The notes under the pieces are model-generated. The model was not told where the DNA came from, made no database searches, and worked only from the letters and a program-made list of their open reading frames with translations. A DNA stretch of 31,094 nucleotides. Source: JAYZDF01 sp036337945. GTDB lineage: Bacteria > Myxococcota > Kuafuiibacteriia > Kuafuiibacteriales > Kuafuiibacteriaceae. How positions within the stretch are numbered: position 1 is the first letter of the stretch; each line of letters begins with the position of its first letter. A program made the translations under genes and the position numbers. Of this stretch, positions 25,603 to 31,094 are shown one piece after another. Location of the stretch: assembly GCA_036337945.1 (NCBI GenBank), contig JAYZDF010000060.1:1-31094 (forward strand). The letters are read 5' to 3'.

Positions 25603-28600
25603 GTGGTGAACGTGAAACCCACGAGCTCAAACACAGTCCGACGACTAGGCGTTCTCGCGACCTCACTCTTTTTCATCAATGCCAGCTGTGGTCGCGATGT
25701 GCCTTTTGTTTGTCTGACGGAGGGGACCTGTTTTTCATCACTAGAATACTGCGGGAACTTGGACATTGAGGGGAACGAGCAGTGCGACGATGGAAATGTC
25801 ATTGACGGAGATGGATGCAACCAATTTTGCCAAATTGAAGTTTCAGCAACATGCGGGAATGGGAGCCTAGATCCAGGAGAAGAATGTGACGATGGAAATG
25901 TCATTGACGAAGATGGATGCGATCAATTCTGTCGAATTGAAGATTCACCCAGCTGCGGGGACGGGAACCTAGATTCAGGAGAAGAATGTGACGATGGAAA
26001 TGTCATTGACGAAGATGGATGCGATCAATTTTGTCGAATTGAAGTCTCGCCAACCTGTGGGGACGGAAACCTAGATCTAGAAGAAGAATGTGACGATGGA
26101 AATGTCATTGACGGAGATGGATGTGACCGATTTTGTCGAATTGAAGTCTCTTCCACCTGTGGGGACGGAAACCTAGACCCAGAAGAAGAATGTGACGACG
26201 GTAATCTCAGAAATGGAGACGGATGCAGCGACAAATGTAAAATAGAAGAGACTCCTCTTTGCGGAAACGGCCAACTCGAATTCGGGGAACAGTGCGACGA
26301 CGGCAATCGCAGGAACGGAGATGGGTGTGACGAAAACTGCCAACTCGAACAGATGCCCGCTTGCGGAAACGGAATCCTAGAGTTTCCAGAAGAATGTGAC
26401 GACGGTAACCTCAGAAACGGAGACGGATGCGACCGAGACTGCAAACTAGAACAAACGCCCACCTGCGGAAACGGGATCTTAGAGTTTCCGGAAGAATGTG
26501 ACGACGGTAACCTCAGAAATGGAGATGGGTGCAGCGATGAATGCAAAACCGAAAATATCCCCATCTGTGGAAACGGCCAACTCGAAATTGGAGAACAATG
26601 CGACGACGGTAATCTAAGAAATGGAGATGGGTGTGACGAAAACTGCCAGGTAGAGCCTTCACCACTTTGCGGAAACGGACAGCTCGATCCAGGAGAATTA
26701 TGCGACGACGGTAACCTCACAAATGGAGATGGGTGCGATGAGAACTGTCGAACCGAGGCAATGCCGGTCTGCGGGGATGGAACAATTGATCCAGGAGAAC
26801 AATGCGATGATGGAAACACGCGCCCCGGAGATGGGTGCGATGAAAACTGTCAAGTCGAGATACCTCCGCGATGCGGAAACGCGATATTAGAGCCGGGAGA
26901 ACAGTGCGACGACGGCAACCTCACAAACGGAGATGGATGTGATGTAAACTGTCAATTAGAGCCACCACCAAGTTGTGGCGACGGTAATTTAGACCCCGGA
27001 GAGCAATGCGATGATGGAAATATCGCGAGTGGAGACGGGTGTAGTGCACTCTGCGAAACCGAGCAATGTGGCATAGACCTAGACTTGGGAACGCTGACGC
27101 CCGGTAGGACGGCAGTCCAACTTATGGATATTTCAAGCCAGACTGATGACGTTGACGCATGCGGGCAAGGGCGAGACAGAGTCTTCAGATTTGAGCTCAC
27201 ACAACCCACTACCGACCTACAACTTGAAATCATGCAGGTCGGTCGACATCGCTTTGGTCTATACCGAGCAACAAGCCCGATAAGCTGCACGGATTCCCTC
27301 TCGTGGTGCGATAGTTTTGGCGGTGCTTCCGCGGCGCAAAATATCTTCACAGGTTTGACTCCCGATTCCTACTTGCTGATCGTCGAAGAAGAATCCCCGG
27401 GAACAGGAAGTCCGGTCTCGATCGCGCTGACAGTCTTGCTCCCACTCCCCACATGTGGAGATGGCAACCTAGATATGGGTGAAGCTTGCGATGATGGAAA
27501 TACAATAGACGGAGACGGATGCTCGGCAGATTGTCGTAGCGATGAAACCTGCGGCAATCGTATTACAGATAGCTCTGTGGGCGAGGTGTGTGACGACGGA
27601 AACACAATAAGCGGAGACGGCTGCGCTGGAGACTGTCGCAGCAGTGAATTCTGTGGAAATGGGACAGTTGACCCCGGACTCGGTGAGGTTTGCGATGACG
27701 GAAATGTATTCAGCGGAGACGGATGTTCAGCCGACTGTCGAAGCGATGAGACGTGCGGTAACGGCGTTTTAGACTCCGTCAATGGAGAAACCTGCGACGA
27801 TGGTAATCTTGTCAGTGGAGATGGATGTGACTCTTCTTGCCAAACAGAAATTGGTATGTGCGTGGTCGATGAAAATATTGGACCTCTGCAGCCCGGCGTT
27901 CCGGTTGTGAGGTCTCCGAACATCGCTGCGTCAGGCGACCAATGGACCACAGACTGTAGTATGATGGGCCCTGAATTTGTCTATACCTTCGAGATAACGA
28001 GACGAGCAGATGTCTTCGTGCAATTCACGCAAACCGGTCAACACAACCTGGGTCTTTACCGCGAAAACGAAGTGACTCAAACTTGTAACGCAAGAAATGG
28101 TGTATGCGCAGCCACAGGTCTCAATGACCCGCTTAACATCAATTTTCGAGGACGTGCTCCTGGGCGATATTTCTTGATCATTGAGAGTAACGGAACGAGC
28201 GTGGCGGGAACAGGAAACATAGCGCTTCTTATGGAAGGATGCAGTCCCGACTCTGATCTCGGCATTCTCCGCAGAGGAGCCAACATCCAATTCAATGCAG
28301 ATACAAACACCGGTAACCGGGCCTTCTCCGCAAGTTGCAGCAGCGCACCAAGCGGAAATGAAAATGTACTTGCCTTCTCAACCGTGCAGCAACTGGATAT
28401 CGATGTTCAATGGAGTCAAATAGGAGACCACGTCATCGCTTTGTATGAAGAAAGTGGAAGTAACTGTGACGATGCGCCAATTTCTTGTTTTGACCCCGTT
28501 GGGGCTGCCGTTGGTTCCACAACATTTCCAAGAGTTCCACCGGGCGACTATCTGATCTTACTTGACGCTGTATCCCCTGGTGATGAAGGTAACGTCACGC

Positions 28601-28620
28601 TGCGACTTACCGGGCGCTAG
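25603..28620 (+). CDS. DUF4215 Cys-rich repeat lipoprotein with three beta-sandwich-like domains
   Basis: A 1005-residue protein from GTG 25603 (GTG 25612 is an alternative). A lipoprotein-like signal (LGVLATSLFFINASC) is followed by 13 tandem repeats (CGNGxLExGEQCDDGNxxxGDGC...C), a first domain (CGIDLDLGTLTPG...), four more repeats, then two further domains of the same kind (NIGPLQPGVPV... and DLGILRRGANI...). The three domains share F-x-F/T...Q-x-G-x-H-x-x-x-L-Y and G-x-Y-x-L-I/L-x, as in pre-peptidase C-terminal-like beta-sandwiches. DUF4215 repeats are typical of Myxococcota surface proteins. Asp-rich CDDGN...GDGC loops may bind Ca2+ (inference). The role is probably cell-surface structure or binding. 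Confidence 0.88.
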   Translation: MVNVKPTSSNTVRRLGVLATSLFFINASCGRDVPFVCLTEGTCFSSLEYCGNLDIEGNEQCDDGNVIDGDGCNQFCQIEVSATCGNGSLDPGEECDDGNVIDEDGCDQFCRIEDSPSCGDGNLDSGEECDDGNVIDEDGCDQFCRIEVSPTCGDGNLDLEEECDDGNVIDGDGCDRFCRIEVSSTCGDGNLDPEEECDDGNLRNGDGCSDKCKIEETPLCGNGQLEFGEQCDDGNRRNGDGCDENCQLEQMPACGNGILEFPEECDDGNLRNGDGCDRDCKLEQTPTCGNGILEFPEECDDGNLRNGDGCSDECKTENIPICGNGQLEIGEQCDDGNLRNGDGCDENCQVEPSPLCGNGQLDPGELCDDGNLTNGDGCDENCRTEAMPVCGDGTIDPGEQCDDGNTRPGDGCDENCQVEIPPRCGNAILEPGEQCDDGNLTNGDGCDVNCQLEPPPSCGDGNLDPGEQCDDGNIASGDGCSALCETEQCGIDLDLGTLTPGRTAVQLMDISSQTDDVDACGQGRDRVFRFELTQPTTDLQLEIMQVGRHRFGLYRATSPISCTDSLSWCDSFGGASAAQNIFTGLTPDSYLLIVEEESPGTGSPVSIALTVLLPLPTCGDGNLDMGEACDDGNTIDGDGCSADCRSDETCGNRITDSSVGEVCDDGNTISGDGCAGDCRSSEFCGNGTVDPGLGEVCDDGNVFSGDGCSADCRSDETCGNGVLDSVNGETCDDGNLVSGDGCDSSCQTEIGMCVVDENIGPLQPGVPVVRSPNIAASGDQWTTDCSMMGPEFVYTFEITRRADVFVQFTQTGQHNLGLYRENEVTQTCNARNGVCAATGLNDPLNINFRGRAPGRYFLIIESNGTSVAGTGNIALLMEGCSPDSDLGILRRGANIQFNADTNTGNRAFSASCSSAPSGNENVLAFSTVQQLDIDVQWSQIGDHVIALYEESGSNCDDAPISCFDPVGAAVGSTTFPRVPPGDYLILLDAVSPGDEGNVTLRLTGR
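25750..27066 (+). repeat. Thirteen tandem DUF4215-coding repeats
   Basis: Each unit is about 102 bases and 34 codons, with four Cys at fixed places. Units 1-4 carry VID(G/E)DGC, units 5-9 mostly LRNGDGC, and units 10-13 are mixed. Units 2 and 3 are almost identical at DNA level, as are parts of 7 and 8, suggesting recent blockwise duplication. The array is in frame throughout. Confidence 0.88.
27454..27858 (+). repeat. Four further DUF4215-coding repeats
   Basis: Four units follow the first beta-sandwich-like domain. Units 2-4 of this group carry one or two extra residues between the first and second Cys (for example VDPGLGEVC), which sets them apart from the 13-unit array and suggests a separate origin. 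Confidence 0.85.
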
Positions 28621-28627
28621 GAGTAAC

Positions 28628-29794
28628 TTGAACACACAAAAAATCCTGGAAGAACTCCAGCGAAAAAAGATCGAGTGGGAGATGGGAGCTGACCTAAGAC
28701 ATGGGTTCACTTCGCATCTGATTCGTTGCCAAGATTTTAATGGGGCACCATGCTTCTTCGTGGGAAGCGAGCTGAGCTTCGAAACAAAGCTAAACGCCGT
28801 CATTGACGCGATTTATATGCTTCAGCTCGAAGACAACGAAAGAACAAGTTTTGAATTTGGGCTGATGTACGGTGGCCATTCCGAGCAAGAACTCTTGATG
28901 CAAATTCTTGCGAATTTGAATCAGCTTATTCACGAAAAGGTAAAACTCGACGTATTTGTGGACTTTGAACGGGTTGCCCTTCCCGCTCCATCCAATTTTG
29001 ACCAACTCTCACAAAGTCTCGAATCAAAGCTGGCTCTCATTGATAAAAATAGAGCTAAACCAACTCTTATCAATGAACTTATCGAGGCTTTCAACGACCC
29101 CGCATTAAAATGGTCGACCACGAGTCTGAATAACAGCTGGGTCGGCCGTCTTGATGGAATTCAATTCTGCACCGTCAACAATCATGGAGAGATAAAACTC
29201 TCTCTCGACGAGAATCCTCGCGCTAAACGAATAATGCTTGAACAACTTTCGCTACACGGATTTGATTTCGATTCGAATGTTGACCGCCTCCTGGGAAAAG
29301 ATGAGTTAGAACAGCTCATCGGTATTCTCCAAACCGAAGAAACCACGAGTCGTCTACAAGAATGTATTTCAGCCCAGCGAGTCCGCGCACGGGTCATGAG
29401 GAAGAAAGCCAAACTCATTCCTGGGCAGTCGATATGCGAAGATTTACCGTGCTTTTGGTCAAATAGCCCCGTCTATGAGAATACGGCACACTTACTTTTT
29501 TGTGACTCGGATCGGAGCTATGCGGTACATTTTGAAATTAGCACCGGCGGGCGAATTCAAAACAACTATAGATACGGCATACTCAAGACTGCTCTAAACG
29601 CTCATTTTGTACGTACCGCACGTGAAATTCACCCATGGCTGGAAAACCAGGGGATATCTCCCGAGTCGTGTCTCCCAATTCTTGCTTTCCCGAAACTCAC
29701 GAGCGCCCGTGCTCGTTCCAGGTTTTCACAACTTACTGCTCTTGCTGAACTTTTTGGGGTAAACATCGTCCAGGTAAAGGGCTCATCTTTGTAA
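28628..29794 (+). CDS. Unrecognised soluble protein
   Basis: A 388-residue protein. The frame is open from 28562, but the likely start is TTG 28628, with AGGAG at 28619-28623, immediately after the stop of the DUF4215 gene. Upstream starts would overlap that gene. I do not recognise a family. The sequence is mixed alpha/beta without signal peptide or membrane segment. Notable segments are CQDFNGAPCFFVGSELSF near the N-terminus, ISTGGRIQNNYRYGILKTAL, and a C-terminal ILAFPKLTSARARS. The 7-base gap suggests co-expression with the lipoprotein gene, but a cytoplasmic protein with no Cys-rich region makes a direct structural partnership unlikely. Confidence 0.75.
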   Translation: MNTQKILEELQRKKIEWEMGADLRHGFTSHLIRCQDFNGAPCFFVGSELSFETKLNAVIDAIYMLQLEDNERTSFEFGLMYGGHSEQELLMQILANLNQLIHEKVKLDVFVDFERVALPAPSNFDQLSQSLESKLALIDKNRAKPTLINELIEAFNDPALKWSTTSLNNSWVGRLDGIQFCTVNNHGEIKLSLDENPRAKRIMLEQLSLHGFDFDSNVDRLLGKDELEQLIGILQTEETTSRLQECISAQRVRARVMRKKAKLIPGQSICEDLPCFWSNSPVYENTAHLLFCDSDRSYAVHFEISTGGRIQNNYRYGILKTALNAHFVRTAREIHPWLENQGISPESCLPILAFPKLTSARARSRFSQLTALAELFGVNIVQVKGSSL

Positions 29795-29856
29795 ATAGCT
29801 GCGGCAAACCTGCTGAGGTAGAGCCATCAAAATATGGTATAGTCACCGAAGTTACC

Positions 29857-30318
29857 GTGCAAATAAACACGTTCAGAGCTTGGTTCAATAATACAATTCA
29901 ACAGGGCGTCGGAGCTGCAAAGCGCGCGGGACTTGCTGTCGGCAGACGTGTCCGACCGAATTCAGACCGCATCGATGAAAGCACTAATGTAGGAGAAGAC
30001 GAATCAAGCTTTGGTGGTGGTCGAGGACATCGCGCTTGGTTCGATTTTGTCGAAGAATACATTCGGAAATTTAAGCGCTTTTTTGAAAAGAGTACTTTTC
30101 AGCGCTTTCCTCGCCTCGATAGCTTTATCCGAAAGTTTTTAGGTCTGCCTCCGCGAGAAAAGCCTAAAATGGTCAATCCATTTATTACAGAACAGCGTAA
30201 CTACCGCTTGCCGAGCAAGCCCACAGCGGAACAAGCTGAAAATTTTCGGAGGCAAGTAGAATCAGGTCGGTATCGAGCGCAAACGTCTGAGAAAAAAAAC
30301 CTTCGCGAGGATTCTTAG
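29857..30318 (+). CDS. Small basic protein of unknown function
   Basis: A 153-residue protein from GTG 29857, not recognised. The N-terminus (FRAWFNNTIQQGVGAAKRAG) looks like an amphipathic helix. The middle is Gly/acidic, followed by a basic aromatic helix (EEYIRKFKRFFEKSTFQRF) and a disordered charged tail. No signal or membrane segment is seen. Codon use resembles the neighbours. It lies 62 bases after the previous gene and is convergent with greB, 14 bases from that gene's stop. The start is not backed by a clear Shine-Dalgarno. A TATAGT box at 29838-29843 could be a -10 element, but no good -35 box accompanies it. Confidence 0.6.
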   Translation: MQINTFRAWFNNTIQQGVGAAKRAGLAVGRRVRPNSDRIDESTNVGEDESSFGGGRGHRAWFDFVEEYIRKFKRFFEKSTFQRFPRLDSFIRKFLGLPPREKPKMVNPFITEQRNYRLPSKPTAEQAENFRRQVESGRYRAQTSEKKNLREDS

Positions 30319-30332
30319 TTTTAACGTTACCG

Positions 30333-30842
30333 TCATTTATATTCGATTTGTGTGACTTCGACCTCAAGAACACCGGCTGGTCGCTTCACCGCAGTGACGT
30401 CGCCTACGACGCGGCCTATCAATGCCTTACCCATGGGACTTACCATTGAAATACGGCCACGTTTCACATCGACTTCATCAACACCAACGAGCTGATACGT
30501 TCTTTTCTCCCCGTTTTCGTCCTCAATCGTTACAGTTGCGCCGAATTGAATCTTTTCACTCTTGATCCTTGCTGGATCCACAACCTTGACGCGATCTAGC
30601 AACGTCGAAAGAAAACGCATACGACGATCGATTTCTCGGAGGCGACGCTTCCCATAGATATATTCAGCATTTTCAGAACGATCACCCATAGCAGCGGCAT
30701 CTGCGACTTCTTGAACAACGCGCGGCCTTTCGACGGTCCATAGCTCATTTAATTCATCAGAAAAGCGCTGATACCCCTCTGGAGTAATTTGACTCGTTCC
30801 GTTCACCCTTTCCTTATAGTAGGCTCTGCCTTGAGAGAACAA
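30333..30842 (-). CDS. greB: Transcription elongation factor GreB
   Basis: A protein of up to 169 residues that enters the RNA polymerase secondary channel and stimulates cleavage of backtracked RNA. The N-terminal coiled coil has the GreB hallmark GDRSENAEYIYGKRRLREID, with the acidic D-x-x-x-E tip, and the C-terminal domain has the FKBP-like ISMVSPMGKALIGRVVGD. ENAEY-Y-KRRLREIDRR separates GreB from GreA. The TTG start at 30842 leaves only 3 bases to a divergent GTG gene. GTG 30806, preceded by AAGGAAAG, gives a length nearer to typical GreB (about 157 residues) and may be the true start. Confidence 0.93.
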   Translation of the reverse strand: MFSQGRAYYKERVNGTSQITPEGYQRFSDELNELWTVERPRVVQEVADAAAMGDRSENAEYIYGKRRLREIDRRMRFLSTLLDRVKVVDPARIKSEKIQFGATVTIEDENGEKRTYQLVGVDEVDVKRGRISMVSPMGKALIGRVVGDVTAVKRPAGVLEVEVTQIEYK

Positions 30843-30845
30843 CCC

Positions 30846-31094
30846 GTGGATTCGCTAAACAATGCCTTAGATACTCATAATTGGAGGCTCAGCCAAAAAG
30901 TTGGTCCTACCGCCTCAAAGTTCTTTTCTTCTGCTTACCAGGCAATCAACCTCAAAACGGCTCAAAAGCACTTTCAGACCGGAGACAGTATTCTCCCGGG
31001 GAGAGTTGCTCACAACCTCGGTAATAACGCTCTGTCTTCGGTGACAACGATGGGCGTCGAAGTATTTCACACCATGCTCAGGCTCAGTAAACAG
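30846..31094 (+). CDS. N-terminal part of an unknown protein (3' truncated by window end)
   Basis: A frame from GTG 30846 (GAGAG eight bases upstream) stays open for 83 codons to the window edge. The translation begins MDSLNNALDTHNWRLSQKVG and includes FQTGDSILPGRVAHNLGNN and VEVFHTMLRLSKQ, which read as plausible helical protein. The family is not recognised and no signal peptide is evident. It is divergent from greB; the shared upstream region is very short unless greB starts at 30806. Confidence 0.5.
   Translation, partial: MDSLNNALDTHNWRLSQKVGPTASKFFSSAYQAINLKTAQKHFQTGDSILPGRVAHNLGNNALSSVTTMGVEVFHTMLRLSKQ

Noticed and set aside
26025..26819. 264-codon minus-strand frame within the DUF4215 array
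   Set aside because: It is the reverse strand of the repeats; the translation is a monotonous Ser/Pro/His-rich repeat mirroring the Asp/Gly/Cys codons.
30789..30820. TTGACT and TATAGT boxes as a promoter for the gene at 30846
   Set aside because: The spacer is 20 bases, too long for a standard sigma70 promoter, and the boxes lie within the greB coding sequence. It is only a weak candidate.

Overview
The window looks like chromosome from a Gram-negative bacterium of the Myxococcota (former Deltaproteobacteria), possibly the Bradymonadales. This is inference from content: two large secreted Cys-rich lipoproteins (one with DUF4215 'Myxococcus Cys-rich' repeats, one with ASH/choice-of-anchor-D, MopE-type and Cys-rich repeats), two Ser/Thr protein kinases, GlnRS, and moderate GC with many GTG/TTG starts. 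I see no phage genes, transposases, CRISPR arrays, rRNA or tRNA genes.

Left part (1-6121): the 3' end of a secreted repeat protein, then a tight five-gene plus-strand operon. It encodes a GldA-like ABC ATPase, a GldF-like permease, a GldG-like membrane protein, a DUF4340 membrane-anchored protein and a zinc-ribbon/rhomboid protease with a helical tail. The gaps are 12, 3, -1 and 2 bases, so the rhomboid is probably made with the ABC complex.

Middle-left (6335-15019): a giant multidomain lipoprotein (ASH domains, MopE motifs, nine 8-Cys repeats, and a beta-helix interrupted by polyglycine-rich inserts) converges on glnS with only 7 bases between them. Upstream of glnS on the minus strand is a transmembrane Ser/Thr kinase with a very basic C-terminal segment. 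A 326-base divergent region separates the kinase from ahcY (S-adenosylhomocysteine hydrolase) and holds a promoter candidate and a 23-24-base direct repeat.

Middle-right (16788-22768, minus strand): a likely three-gene unit. The first gene encodes a 923-residue protein with two N-terminal beta-barrel-like modules and a Tyr/Pro/Gly/Gln-rich repeat array. The second encodes a helical protein of unknown function. The third encodes a Ser/Thr kinase fused to a SpoIIE-like phosphatase domain that has lost metal-ligand positions. A perfect 11-bp stem hairpin lies just before the first gene. This is the best candidate here for an undescribed signalling module.

Right part (22983-31094): a short plus-strand cluster (NahK-like sugar kinase, HIT protein, membrane-anchored EEP-family hydrolase), a 1005-residue DUF4215 lipoprotein with 17 repeats and three beta-sandwich-like domains, two unrecognised genes, greB on the minus strand, and the start of a divergent unknown gene cut by the window end.
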